Shown here in pieces: positions 20,020 to 28,802 of a stretch of DNA of 64,000 bases. The DNA lies in the NCBI RefSeq assembly GCF_009663685.2, contig NZ_RCOG02000032.1, forward strand, positions 311,382 to 375,381, read 5' to 3'. This DNA is from Cupriavidus sp. U2. GTDB taxonomy: Bacteria; Pseudomonadota; Gammaproteobacteria; Burkholderiales; Burkholderiaceae. Within the stretch, counting starts at the first letter, position 1. Each line of letters opens with the position of its first letter. The notes below the pieces were generated by a model. That model was not told the origin of the DNA and did not search any database. It saw only the letters and a program-made list of their open reading frames with translations. The translations under genes were made by a program, and so were the position numbers.

Positions 20020-20940
20020 TCAGTTGGACACACGCTCGTCGTCGTCCTCGGTCGAGAACGGCGTATCGCCATTCCGGTCCGCAGGGTCGGCGGGCGCCGC
20101 TTCGGGCGCCCCGGTGTCCATGTGGAAGCCGTTGGCATGAGCCACCGGCGCGTCTTCCTGCCCGTCGTTGTCAGGCATCCGGGCGGCGCTGATATCGTCT
20201 TCGGAGGCGTCGCCGTCGGCGACTTCCTCGCTGGGGGCGGCAGGCCCCGCTTCATGCTGCTGTCCCGCCTCGACAGGCCCGGCGCCCGCATCGGGCCCGG
20301 CGGCCTCGACGGCCAAGGCGGCTGCCGGTTCGGCAAACGCTTCCTCGTCGCCGGCAGGTGGGTTAGCCGTGGCGATTTCTTCAAAATCGATGGCCTGCTG
20401 CTCCAGGAGCGCGGCTTGCGCCTGCGCCTGGGCATCCTCCAGCGGGGGCAGTTCGTCCAGCGAACGCAGGCCAAGGTCGTCCAGGAATGCCTTGGTCGTC
20501 GCGTACAGGGCGGGACGACCGGGCACGTCCCTATGGCCGATGACTTCGATCCAACTGCGATCCTCGAGTTTCTTGATCACGTCCGTGCTGACCGTCACGC
20601 CCCGGATTTCCTCGATATCGCCACGGGTGACAGGCTGGCGATACGCGATGATCGCCAGGGTCTCCATGACCGCACGCGAGTACTTGGGGGGCTTTTCCGG
20701 ATTCAGCCGGTCGAGAAATTCCCGCATCTCGGGGCGGCTCTGGAACCGCCAGCCGCTGGCCAGCGCCACGAGTTCGACCCCGCGCGGCTGCCAGTCCTGC
20801 CGCAGTTCCTCGAGCAGCACCCGGATCGTGTCGGCACCGACGTCGTCGGCAAACAACCGTCGCAGATCGCCAACGCGCAGCGGCTCCTGCGCACAGATCA
20901 GCGCGGTCTCGAGGACGATCTTCGCCTCTTGGGTATTCAT
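20020..20940 (-). CDS. scpB: Segregation and condensation protein B
   Basis: 306-residue kleisin-associated subunit of the SMC-ScpAB chromosome condensation complex. Two winged-helix domains are visible (about 1-85 and 95-180; [20 protein letters not shown] and [12 protein letters not shown] are conserved). The C-terminal 120 residues are Ala/Glu-rich and acidic with no domain, longer than in most homologues. It is 19 bases upstream of rluB, a very common pairing. The ATG at 20940 gives the conserved [20 protein letters not shown]. scpA is not in this window. Confidence 0.93.
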   Translation of the reverse strand: MNTQEAKIVLETALICAQEPLRVGDLRRLFADDVGADTIRVLLEELRQDWQPRGVELVALASGWRFQSRPEMREFLDRLNPEKPPKYSRAVMETLAIIAYRQPVTRGDIEEIRGVTVSTDVIKKLEDRSWIEVIGHRDVPGRPALYATTKAFLDDLGLRSLDELPPLEDAQAQAQAALLEQQAIDFEEIATANPPAGDEEAFAEPAAALAVEAAGPDAGAGPVEAGQQHEAGPAAPSEEVADGDASEDDISAARMPDNDGQEDAPVAHANGFHMDTGAPEAAPADPADRNGDTPFSTEDDDERVSN

Positions 20941-21492
20941 GTGATTGCGTGCAGCCTGTCTTTGCACCTGCCCCCGGACGAATCCCGGAGCACTGGAGAT
21001 TGCAGATACAGCGAGGCCGAAGCCGCCGCCATTTCATCGCGCAGCCAGCTCGCCTGCCTAATGCAGCGCAGCCGTGCGCACCTCGTTCTTTTGCATCGAA
21101 TTGCCGGGTCGATCCGGCAGGAGATCGTCCGGCGCTGGCCAGTTTCACCAGTCAACGGACCTCTTGCGTCGCGCCTTCTCCCTTCGGGGCGGACATTCGC
21201 CAGGGCCACCAGATGGCCAAGACGGCAAGAAACAAAACGGTATCGGCTCAGGCAACCCTGCCCTGACCGGCGCCATCTTCCCAACCGCAGCCGGTCTTTT
21301 AACCAGATCTTTTGAACCGGATGGACTGTTGAGACGTTCTCGGCGCACCGGAGTGACCGAAAACCCTGGGCACGCTCCCCAGATCAGGAATGCGGCCCCA
21401 GCGGCGCCCCGAGCAATGGTGCGGCGCGATACCGTGGTTCCGTCGATTGTATGGCATTCCCGGCCCCGCCCGCAACCCGCCCTTGTGCCGAT
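20941..21492. other. 552-base gap without a recognised gene
   Basis: The region between scpB and the TauE/SafE-like gene holds no protein I recognise. On the minus strand a TACAAT (near 21447-21452) could drive scpB with a leader of about 500 bases. A 115-codon frame (20937-21284) overlaps the scpB start as ATGA, but its Arg-rich composition resembles non-coding GC-rich sequence. I see no clear terminator or riboswitch consensus. Confidence 0.4.
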
Positions 21493-22260
21493 TCAGAACA
21501 CCACGCAAAAGCCGTGTTGGGCCAGCGTGTCAGGGAGCCAGATCGAACGGGCCACGCCGAGCACGCCGAAGCCGATCACCACCAGCCCCGACGCGACCCG
21601 CACCGCAGGTTTGCGCGAGAGTTGCCGCAGGTACCCCGACAGCCCGGAGATCACCAGCAGGTTTGGCAGCGTGCCCAGTCCGAACGCGCCCATCACCAGC
21701 GCGCCCGACACCGCGTTGCCCGCCAGCAGTGCCAGCGCCAATGCGCCATAGATCATTCCGCAAGGCACCAGCCCCCAGGCCAGACCCATCCCGTATCGGC
21801 GCAACAGCGGCGTTGCGCGACGCTCGCCGCGTAGCTGCACCGGCAGTCGGGCGGTCATGGCCCGCGCACGCTGCACCACGTGCACGGCGGCCAGCGAGGC
21901 AAGCCGCTCGATCCAGTCGGAACGCATCACGCGCCCACGCAACAGCCACATACCGGTGAGTACCAGCATCATGCTGCCCGCTGCATAAAGCCATCGCTGC
22001 AATGGCAGATACTCTTGCCGCCACGCGGTCGCACCGACAGCACCCATCACCGCACCCAGCAGCATGTATGTCGTGATGCGGCCCGCATGCATGATGCACA
22101 GCGCTGTCCACCACTGACGCGCGGTACGGTGTATGACAATTGCCACATCACGGTGCTGTTTCTGCTCCGCAGCAATAGCAATTCCTCCACACATGGCCGC
22201 GCAATGCATGCCACCGAGCAGGGCCATCAGAAAAACGCTTAAAAGCACACCAAAAGGCAA
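21493..22260 (-). CDS. TauE/SafE (UreH-like) family membrane protein
   Basis: 255-residue inner-membrane protein with about six hydrophobic segments and the family hallmark GGMHCAAMCGGIA at residues 16-28; a second half contains GLAWGLVPCGMIYGALALAL. This subgroup is often found next to cbb3 oxidase and FNR genes and may move copper or another small substrate for oxidase assembly; that role is inferred from context. It is divergent from fnr with an 85-base spacer. Confidence 0.8.
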   Translation of the reverse strand: MPFGVLLSVFLMALLGGMHCAAMCGGIAIAAEQKQHRDVAIVIHRTARQWWTALCIMHAGRITTYMLLGAVMGAVGATAWRQEYLPLQRWLYAAGSMMLVLTGMWLLRGRVMRSDWIERLASLAAVHVVQRARAMTARLPVQLRGERRATPLLRRYGMGLAWGLVPCGMIYGALALALLAGNAVSGALVMGAFGLGTLPNLLVISGLSGYLRQLSRKPAVRVASGLVVIGFGVLGVARSIWLPDTLAQHGFCVVF

Positions 22261-22345
22261 CTGTTCCTCGCTTCTGCGTCACATGACGCTGTAAAATGCC
22301 TGCATCGCGCCCTCGCTGCAAGCGCATTCATAACGAGCACTTCAA

Positions 22346-23071
22346 TTGTTGACTTCCATTCCCGTCACCGAGATGTCGCCCCGTTGCTCAACGTGTGCCA
22401 TGGGCCAGCTTTGCCTGCCCGTGGGCATGTCGCAACAAGACCTGGCGAAGATGGACACGCTCGTGCAGGAACGCGTGCGTGTTCACAAGGGCGAAACGCT
22501 TTACCGCATGGGCGAACCGCTCAATGCGGTCTACGCCATTCGCTTCGGCACACTGAAGACGCACGTCACGATGGAAGACGGGCGCACACAGATCACGGGC
22601 TTCCACCTGCCCGGTGAAGTCATCGGCCTCGATGGCCTCAGCGAGATGCAGCACGCCTCCGACGCCACCGCGCTGGAAGACGCCGAAGTCTGCGTCGTAC
22701 GCTACGACGACCTGCAATCGCTGTCGAGCATCCTGCCCTCGCTGCAAGGCCAGTTCCTGCGCCTGATGAGCAAGGAAATCTCGCAGGACCAGGTCATGCT
22801 GATCACGCTCGGATCGATGCGCGCCGAAGAACGTCTGGCTGCGTTTCTCGTCAACATGTCCGAGCGTCTGTCGGCACGCGGTTATTCGTCCACCGAGTTC
22901 GTGCTGCGCATGAGCCGCGAGGAAATCGGCAGCTACCTGGGCCTGAAACTCGAGACCGTCAGCCGCCTGTTCTCGCGCTTTGCCGAAGCAGGCCTGATCC
23001 AGATTCGCCAGCGACATGTGAAGCTCGTCGATATGGCAGGCATCAAGCAGGTGTACAGCCGGTCCTGCTGA
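22346..23071 (+). CDS. fnr: FNR-type oxygen-sensing regulator
   Basis: Up to 241 residues. A cysteine cluster CSTCAMGQLC near the N-terminus plus the internal Cys in AEVCVVRYDD can bind the oxygen-labile 4Fe-4S cluster. A cAMP-binding-like beta-roll follows, then a C-terminal helix-turn-helix, MSREEIGSYLGLKLETVSRL, whose E..SR residues read FNR boxes (TTGAT-N4-ATCAA). The start is unclear: TTG at 22346 or 22349, or ATG at 22373 with Cys at residue 5; no convincing ribosome site decides it. It lies beside the cbb3 oxidase genes, which carry FNR boxes upstream of ccoN and ccoI. Confidence 0.93.
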   Translation: MLTSIPVTEMSPRCSTCAMGQLCLPVGMSQQDLAKMDTLVQERVRVHKGETLYRMGEPLNAVYAIRFGTLKTHVTMEDGRTQITGFHLPGEVIGLDGLSEMQHASDATALEDAEVCVVRYDDLQSLSSILPSLQGQFLRLMSKEISQDQVMLITLGSMRAEERLAAFLVNMSERLSARGYSSTEFVLRMSREEIGSYLGLKLETVSRLFSRFAEAGLIQIRQRHVKLVDMAGIKQVYSRSC

Positions 23072-23094
23072 AAGCCATGGCCACACGTCACGAC

Positions 23095-23128
23095 AAAGGC
23101 CGCGCCGGAACCATCCAGCGCGGCCTTT
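23095..23128 (+). terminator. Intrinsic terminator of fnr
   Basis: Eleven-base stem AAAGGCCGCGC (23095-23105) / GCGCGGCCTTT (23118-23128), followed by TTTCTGTTT. It lies 24 bases after the fnr stop and before the converging small membrane-protein gene. Confidence 0.85.
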
Positions 23129-23154
23129 CTGTTTGCAGCGCCTGTTCTGCATTG

Positions 23155-23400
23155 CTATTCGAGTTCATCGGTGTCGCTGAGCTTCACCGGCATCGTGTAC
23201 AGCGTCAGCCCGCTGGACAACGCGCAAAATAGCCACGCGACCAGGAAACCAACGGTGTAAATCGCCTGCCGGGAAGCCTCTACCGGATGTCCGAAGAAGT
23301 TCAAGTCTCCGGGATCCACCACCGAGAACACCACCGCCGTGGCCGCACCGCCCATCAGAAACGCCGGCCATAGCACCCACATCAGCCAGCGCAGTCTCAT
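23155..23400 (-). CDS. Small two-helix membrane protein of the cbb3 locus, function unknown
   Basis: 81 residues with two hydrophobic segments (about 4-27 and 45-70) and the acidic tail KLSDTDELE. It overlaps the fixH stop by four bases (ATGA), so it is translationally coupled and ends the ccoNOQP-ccoG-fixH transcript. I do not recognise a named family. The position suggests an accessory role in cbb3 oxidase assembly or electron transfer; this is inference from context only. Confidence 0.7.
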   Translation of the reverse strand: MRLRWLMWVLWPAFLMGGAATAVVFSVVDPGDLNFFGHPVEASRQAIYTVGFLVAWLFCALSSGLTLYTMPVKLSDTDELE

Positions 23401-23606
23401 GGGCGCCTCGCAGCGGGTTCAGCGCGGTCGGCACCGGCCTTCTCGACCACCAGTCCGTGGCGCGTGGCATCGGTCACCGGCACATCGGCATGGGTGTTTG
23501 CCAGCCAGATCGTGATACCGCAAGCGACCATCGCCAGCAGCGGACCACTCATCAAAATCCAGGGCCATGGCTCCCTGTACCAGGGCTTTGCGGGGTGTTG
23601 GGTCAT
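23397..23606 (-). CDS. FixH/CcoH family protein
   Basis: 69-residue protein with one membrane segment (about 16-35) after the family-like KPWYREPWPWILMSGP. It resembles the short betaproteobacterial FixH proteins that help cbb3 oxidase assembly; the usual periplasmic domain is much reduced. AGGAG precedes the ATG. It sits 47 bases after ccoG. Confidence 0.75.
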   Translation of the reverse strand: MTQHPAKPWYREPWPWILMSGPLLAMVACGITIWLANTHADVPVTDATRHGLVVEKAGADRAEPAARRP

Positions 23607-23653
23607 TGCGCTCTCCTATTGGCATTCGTCCCGGCTCACCATCCGTGACAGCA

Positions 23654-25144
23654 TCACAGATTGCGAGGCACGATGAAACTCGTGCTTTGCCGGATATCCA
23701 CTTTCCGATCGGTTTCGGTCTCGGCGGTGACCGTCACCTCGATCTTGTGCGTACCCTGCTTCGCATCGTCGATCGGCACACGAATCCGGATCGGCAGCAG
23801 CCGGTTCGACGTGGGCGACAGCGATTCCGCGCCATGGTCGTACTCCACGACCATGCCCTTCAACGCGTCGCTCTGCGCCTGCACGTGAAACTTCATCGGC
23901 GCCTCTGTGGCATTGATCAGCTGCAGCCGGTACACGTTCTCGATCCAGCGCCCTTCCACTTCGCGCCCGAGCGCGCCACGATCGCGAATGATGTCGACCT
24001 TGAGCGGCGCGCGCATGGCCAGCGATGCGACAAAGCCCACCGTCAACGCGAGCCAGATCGCCGTGTAGACGATCGTGCGCGGACGCATCAGCCGCTTGCG
24101 GGCGTCCGATGCCGACAGCTTCTTGCGCATCGCGTTTTCCGATGTGTACCGGATCAACCCGCGCGGATACTCCATCTTGTCCATGACCTGGTCGCAGGCG
24201 TCGATGCACGCGCCGCAGCCAATGCACTCGTACTGCAGGCCGTCGCGGATATCGATCCCGGTCGGACACACCTGTACGCAGATGCTGCAATTCACGCAGT
24301 CGCCCAGGCCAGCCGCGTGGTGGTCCGCCTTGCGCGACCGGCTGCCGCGCGGTTCGCCACGGCCCACGTCGTAGGTCACGACGTAGGTGTCGCGGTCCAC
24401 CATCACGCTCTGGAAGCGCGCGTACGGACACATGTACTTGCACACCTGCTCGCGCATGAACCCGGCGTTGCCCCACGTGGCAAACGCATAGAACAGCATC
24501 CAGAACGCCTGCCACGGGCCCAGGGTCCAGTGCAGGACCTCGCCGCCCAGTTCGCGGATCGGTGCGAAATAGCCGATGAACGTAAAGCCCGTCCACAGCG
24601 CGATCAGGATCCACAGCGCGTGCTTGGTCGCCTTGAGACGAATCTTGCGCAGACTCCACGGATCGCCGTCCAGCCGGATGCGGGCGATGCGGTCGCCCTC
24701 CACCCGGCGCTCGATCCACATGAAGATCTCGGTATAGACCGTCTGGGGGCACGCGTACCCGCAGAACAACCGTCCGGCGATGGCCGTGAACAGGAACAGT
24801 GCCAGCGCCGAGATGACCAGCAGCACCGCCAGGTAGATCACGTCCTGCGGCCACAGCACAAGGCCGAAGATGTAGAACTTGCGGGCGCCGAGATCGAACA
24901 GGACGGCCTGCCGGTCGTTCCATTGCAGCCACGGCGTGCCGTAGTACACCAGTTGCGTGAGGATGACCAGCCAGACCCGCCAGCTCGAAAAAGCCCCTGT
25001 GACCGAGCGCGGGTAGATCTTGCGCCGTACTTCGTACAGGGCCTCTTCGGTGGCGTCGGCCGCCGGTTTTGGCGGCGGTGCGGGCCGCCAGGCGGCCTCG
25101 CTTGATTCGCGTGTAGTGGGGGGAGATTCCAGGGGCGCGCTCAT
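23654..25144 (-). CDS. ccoG: Cytochrome c oxidase accessory protein CcoG (FixG/RdxA)
   Basis: 496-residue membrane ferredoxin-like protein, proposed to reduce copper for cbb3 oxidase assembly. Membrane segments lie at about 55-72, 90-120, 178-195 and 340-360. The conserved CGYACPQ (128-134) is present. Two 4Fe-4S motifs are complete: Cys 283, 286, 289, 293 and Cys 307, 310, 313, 317. The C-terminal IG-fold domain is periplasmic. GAGGG precedes the ATG. It lies directly downstream of ccoP. Confidence 0.96.
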   Translation of the reverse strand: MSAPLESPPTTRESSEAAWRPAPPPKPAADATEEALYEVRRKIYPRSVTGAFSSWRVWLVILTQLVYYGTPWLQWNDRQAVLFDLGARKFYIFGLVLWPQDVIYLAVLLVISALALFLFTAIAGRLFCGYACPQTVYTEIFMWIERRVEGDRIARIRLDGDPWSLRKIRLKATKHALWILIALWTGFTFIGYFAPIRELGGEVLHWTLGPWQAFWMLFYAFATWGNAGFMREQVCKYMCPYARFQSVMVDRDTYVVTYDVGRGEPRGSRSRKADHHAAGLGDCVNCSICVQVCPTGIDIRDGLQYECIGCGACIDACDQVMDKMEYPRGLIRYTSENAMRKKLSASDARKRLMRPRTIVYTAIWLALTVGFVASLAMRAPLKVDIIRDRGALGREVEGRWIENVYRLQLINATEAPMKFHVQAQSDALKGMVVEYDHGAESLSPTSNRLLPIRIRVPIDDAKQGTHKIEVTVTAETETDRKVDIRQSTSFIVPRNL

Positions 25145-25205
25145 TGTTCAGCCCTCATGCCCCCGGTCCGGACAGCGTGGCCTCCGGACCCCGGGGGACG
25201 GTTTG

Positions 25206-26132
25206 TCATTGCCCTGTGGATGCGGCGTTCGCGTTGCTGTTCGACAGGCCCCAGACGTATGCCGTCAGCATGCGAATCCGTTCGGGTGTCAGGATTTCCT
25301 CATGGGCCGGCATATGGCCGTTGTGCCCCTTGAGGATGGCCTCGACGATCACGCCTTCCGAACTGCCATACAGCCACACGTTGTCGGACAGGTTGGGCGC
25401 GCCAAGCGCCTGGTTGCCCTTGCCGCTCGCGCCATGACAGGCCGCGCAGGTGGACTTGAACGTGCTTTCGCCGCGCGACGCCCGGATCGGGTCGTAGGTC
25501 AGCCCCGACAGCGACCGCACATACTGCGCCGTATCGCCGGCCAGCTTGGCATCGATCGTGCCGGCAAACGGCGGCATCACGCCGTTGCGGCCCTTCGCGA
25601 TCGTCTGCTGGATCGTGTCGGGATCACCGCCATACAGCCAGTCGTTGTCGGTCAGGTTCGGGAAGCCGCGGCTGCCGCGCGCGTCCGAGCCATGGCACTG
25701 AGCGCAGTAGTTCAGAAACAGGCGCTGGCCGATTTCGCGCGCATCGGGGTCCGCCGCCACCTGCTTGACGTCCATCTTCAGGTACTTGGCATAGATCTCG
25801 TGCTGCATCTTCTCGGCCGCCTCCCGATGCGCGGCAAGTTCGCCTTGCGTCGAGAACTTCAGCACGCCGGCGTAGGTGCCGAGGCCCGGATAGAGCACCA
25901 GGTATGCCACGCTGAACACGCAGGCCAGCAGGAACATCCACATCCACCAGCGCGGCAGCGGATGGTTCAGCTCGCGCAGGTCGCCGTCCCAGACATGGCC
26001 AGTGTCGTCGGTGGTACTGATGCCCTTCGGCATCTTCCGTTGCGAAAACAGCAGCCATACGCACCAGACGATACCAATGAGCGCGATGGCCGTGATGTAG
26101 TAGCCCCAGAAATCGGAAATGAAATCGCTCAT
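25206..26132 (-). CDS. ccoP: cbb3-type cytochrome c oxidase subunit III (CcoP)
   Basis: 308-residue dihaem cytochrome c subunit. Two N-terminal membrane helices (about 10-30 and 62-82) are followed by two haem-binding motifs, CAQCH (143-147) and CAACH (229-233), each with its downstream Met ligand region (GVMPPFAG, GHMPAHE). It passes electrons from soluble cytochromes to CcoO and CcoN. It starts five bases after ccoQ. Confidence 0.97.
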   Translation of the reverse strand: MSDFISDFWGYYITAIALIGIVWCVWLLFSQRKMPKGISTTDDTGHVWDGDLRELNHPLPRWWMWMFLLACVFSVAYLVLYPGLGTYAGVLKFSTQGELAAHREAAEKMQHEIYAKYLKMDVKQVAADPDAREIGQRLFLNYCAQCHGSDARGSRGFPNLTDNDWLYGGDPDTIQQTIAKGRNGVMPPFAGTIDAKLAGDTAQYVRSLSGLTYDPIRASRGESTFKSTCAACHGASGKGNQALGAPNLSDNVWLYGSSEGVIVEAILKGHNGHMPAHEEILTPERIRMLTAYVWGLSNSNANAASTGQ

Positions 26133-26137
26133 GGTTA

Positions 26138-26296
26138 CTAGTTCCGGCTTGGATTGTTATGTTCGTCCGGCAAGGCAAACGGCAGCATCGCCGATTCCTC
26201 GTTGGCAGCCTTGCGGCCCGCCGACCACGCCCACCAGCAGATGGCCAGGAACGTCAACATCGACAGGACAGTGGCAATGGAAGTCACGATCACCAT
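26138..26296 (-). CDS. ccoQ: cbb3-type oxidase small subunit CcoQ
   Basis: 52-residue single-helix subunit (MVIVTSIATVLSMLTFLAIC...), with a polar C-terminus. It stabilises the cbb3 complex. The ATG at 26296 has a perfect AAGGAG inside the end of ccoO; a longer frame exists upstream but would overlap ccoO with an Arg/Pro-rich stretch, so it is rejected. Confidence 0.93.
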   Translation of the reverse strand: MVIVTSIATVLSMLTFLAICWWAWSAGRKAANEESAMLPFALPDEHNNPSRN

Positions 26297-26300
26297 GGCA

Positions 26301-26996
26301 TTACTCCTTGGCGGGTGCGGCCGTCTCGGCCGCAGGGGCTGCCGCGGCGGGCGCGGGGGCCGTATCCAGACGGACATTGCGACGGTTCAGGCCCAGACCC
26401 TGCAGGTACGCGACCATGGCGTCCTCTTCGGTCTTGCCCACCAGCTCTTCCGGTGCGCCAGCGATGTCGGCATCGGTATAGGGCACGCCCAGACGCTGCA
26501 GCGCGCGCATGCGGGCCTGGACCGAATCGGTCGGCAGCGGCGTCTTTTCGAGCCACGGATACGACGGCATCACCGATTCGGGCACCACGTCGCGCGGATT
26601 GCGCAGGTGGATGCGCTGCCAGTCGTCGGAATACCGGCCACCCACGCGGGCCAGGTCGGGGCCCGTACGCTTCGAACCCCACAGGAACGGGTGGTCATAC
26701 ACTGACTCCCCCGCCGTGGAGAAATGGCCATAACGCTCGGTTTCGGCCTGCAGCGTGCGCACCTGCTGCGAATGGCACCCCACGCAGCCTTCACGGATAT
26801 AGATGTCACGCCCCATCAGCCGCAACGGCGAATACGGCGTGATGCCCGGATCAGGCTGGGTGGTGGAGTGCTGGAAAAACAGCGGCACGATCTGCACCAG
26901 ACCGGCAATGCTGACCACGATGATTGTCGCGATGATCAGCCAGCCGACGTTCTTTTCCAGCGTCTCGTGCCTGAAAAATCCTTGATTCTGAGACAT
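26301..26996 (-). CDS. ccoO: cbb3-type cytochrome c oxidase subunit II (CcoO)
   Basis: 231-residue monohaem cytochrome c subunit with one membrane anchor (about 17-40) and the haem motif CVGCH at 71-75. FixO hallmarks [13 protein letters not shown] and [16 protein letters not shown] are present. The C-terminal 20 residues are Ala/Pro-rich. Second gene of the ccoNOQP operon, 21 bases after ccoN. Confidence 0.97.
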   Translation of the reverse strand: MSQNQGFFRHETLEKNVGWLIIATIIVVSIAGLVQIVPLFFQHSTTQPDPGITPYSPLRLMGRDIYIREGCVGCHSQQVRTLQAETERYGHFSTAGESVYDHPFLWGSKRTGPDLARVGGRYSDDWQRIHLRNPRDVVPESVMPSYPWLEKTPLPTDSVQARMRALQRLGVPYTDADIAGAPEELVGKTEEDAMVAYLQGLGLNRRNVRLDTAPAPAAAAPAAETAAPAKE

Positions 26997-27017
26997 TCTT
27001 TGCGTCCTCGGCTCTGG

Positions 27018-28466
27018 TCAGTGGGCGGAAGCCGGCAGGCTGGCCGGAATCGGCGCGTCCACGGCCGGCTTGCCGGCGATGGTGCGGAACACGTTGTAGG
27101 CCATGATGAACATGCCACCCAGGAAGCACAGGCCGCCGGCCAGTCGGATCAGGTAGAACGGATACTTGGCCTTGACCGCTTCCACGAACGCGTAGGTCAG
27201 CGTGCCGTCCGGCTGCGTGGCGCGCCACATCAGGCCTTCCATCACACCGGCGATCCACATCGAGGCGATATAGAGCACCACGCCGATCGTGGCCACCCAG
27301 AAGTGCAACTCGATCAGACGCGTGCTGTACATCTGCTTTTCGCCGAACAGGCGCGGGATCAGGTAGTAGAGCGAGCCAATCGAGATCATCGCGACCCAGC
27401 CCAGCGCGCCCGAATGGACGTGGCCGATCGTCCAGTCCGTGTAGTGCGACAGCGCATTCACGGTCTTGATCGACATCATCGAGCCCTCGAACGTGGCCAT
27501 GCCGTAGAACGACAGCGCCACTACCAGGAACTTGAGGATCGGGTCGGTACGCAGCTTGTGCCAGGCGCCGGACATGGTCATGATGCCGTTGATCATGCCG
27601 CCCCACGACGGCGCGAGCAGGATCAGCGAGAACACCATGCCCAGCGACTGTGCCCAGTCGGGCAGCGCGGTGTATTGCAGATGGTGCGGGCCAGCCCACA
27701 TGTAGGTGAAGTTGAGCGCCCAGAAGTGGACGATCGACAGGCGATACGAATAGATCGGCCGCTCGGCCTGCTTCGGGATGAAGTAGTACATCATTCCCAG
27801 GAAGCTGGTGGTCAGGAAGAAGCCCACCGCGTTATGGCCGTACCACCACTGAATCATGGCGTCCTGCACGCCCGCATAGGCGGAATACGACTTCCACATC
27901 GACGCCGGCATCTCGATGTTGTTGACGATATGCAGGATGGCGATGGTCAGGATGTAGGCGCCGAAGAACCAGTTGGCCACGTAGATGTGCCGGGTCTTGC
28001 GCTTGACAATCGTGCCAAAAAAGACGATGGCATAGGCCACCCAGACCAGCGTGATCAGGATGTCGATCGGCCATTCGAGCTCGGCATACTCCTTCGAGCT
28101 CGTGATGCCCATCGGCAGCGTGATCGCGGCGGCGACGATGACGATCTGCCAGCCCCAGAACGTGAATGCCGCGAGCGGCCCGCAGAACAGGCGCGCCTGG
28201 CAGGTGCGCTGCACCACGTAATACGACGTGGCAAACAGTGCGCTGCCGCCAAAGGCGAAGATCACCGCATTGGTGTGCAACGGTCGCAGTCGGCCGAACG
28301 ACAGCCACGGCGTATTGAAATTCAGATCCGGCCAGATCAGTTGCGCCGCAAGCAGAACGCCTACGGCCATGCCGACGATGCCCCAGACAACGGTCATGAC
28401 GGCAAACTGCCGCACTACACCGTAGTTGAAGGTGTCGACGCGTGGAGACGCGGTGGTGACAGCCAT
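27018..28466 (-). CDS. ccoN: cbb3-type cytochrome c oxidase subunit I (CcoN)
   Basis: 482-residue catalytic subunit with about 12 membrane helices, holding haem b, haem b3 and CuB. Ligand regions visible are [32 protein letters not shown] (the CuB histidine pair), HVHSGALGW and ELHFW. This high-affinity oxidase works at low oxygen. First gene of ccoNOQP-ccoG-fixH-orf; preceded by an FNR box at class II position. Confidence 0.98.
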   Translation of the reverse strand: MAVTTASPRVDTFNYGVVRQFAVMTVVWGIVGMAVGVLLAAQLIWPDLNFNTPWLSFGRLRPLHTNAVIFAFGGSALFATSYYVVQRTCQARLFCGPLAAFTFWGWQIVIVAAAITLPMGITSSKEYAELEWPIDILITLVWVAYAIVFFGTIVKRKTRHIYVANWFFGAYILTIAILHIVNNIEMPASMWKSYSAYAGVQDAMIQWWYGHNAVGFFLTTSFLGMMYYFIPKQAERPIYSYRLSIVHFWALNFTYMWAGPHHLQYTALPDWAQSLGMVFSLILLAPSWGGMINGIMTMSGAWHKLRTDPILKFLVVALSFYGMATFEGSMMSIKTVNALSHYTDWTIGHVHSGALGWVAMISIGSLYYLIPRLFGEKQMYSTRLIELHFWVATIGVVLYIASMWIAGVMEGLMWRATQPDGTLTYAFVEAVKAKYPFYLIRLAGGLCFLGGMFIMAYNVFRTIAGKPAVDAPIPASLPASAH

Positions 28467-28509
28467 TCAGACCCCCAAGCTAAGTAAGAATAAACCTATT
28501 GACTGTGTG

Positions 28510-28551
28510 ACTTTAGAAAAACAGCGCGCTCGTCGCGTTGACTTCAATCAA
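28510..28551 (-). promoter_or_regulatory. FNR-dependent promoter of ccoNOQP
   Basis: FNR box at 28538-28551: on the minus strand TTGAT-TGAA-GTCAA, one mismatch to TTGAT-N4-ATCAA. A -10-like TAAAGT lies at 28510-28515. The centre-to-centre distance is 32 bases, exactly that of class II FNR promoters (box at -41.5). The predicted transcription start is near 28503, about 36 bases before ccoN. The FNR gene itself is 5 kb away. Confidence 0.75.
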
Positions 28552-28634
28552 TCCTTACGCACCACGCACGAACTGTTTTCGCCGGGTAATGTCTGTGCAC
28601 CGGTCTTGCACCAGGACGCATCGGCCGATTCGCC

Positions 28635-28802
28635 CTACCGGGCGTGTTCGGGCCCCTGCGGCTTGTCGTTATCGAGCAGGATCGCTTCGGCGGGCCGGTC
28701 CAGGTCGTCGTACTGACCCGCATGCAGCGCCCACCACAAGACCCCGGCGATCAATGCCACCAGCACCAGGCTCATCGGCACCAGCAGATATAGCGTTTCC
28801 AT
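28635..28802 (-). CDS. ccoS: cbb3 oxidase maturation protein CcoS
   Basis: 55-residue membrane protein beginning METLYLLVPMSLVLVALIAG, with a single helix (about 4-26) and the conserved AGQYDDLDRPAEAILLD segment. It is required for cofactor insertion into cbb3 oxidase. Its ATG overlaps the ccoI stop (TGATG), so the two are translationally coupled. Confidence 0.93.
   Translation of the reverse strand: METLYLLVPMSLVLVALIAGVLWWALHAGQYDDLDRPAEAILLDNDKPQGPEHAR

Noticed and set aside
20937-21284. 115-codon frame overlapping the scpB start
   Set aside because: The ATGA overlap is tempting, but the protein is Arg-rich and unlike any family, as expected for non-coding GC-rich DNA.
26138-26377. Longer 79-residue version of ccoQ
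   Set aside because: The added Arg/Pro-rich N-terminus overlaps ccoO, and AAGGAG sits right before the shorter ATG.
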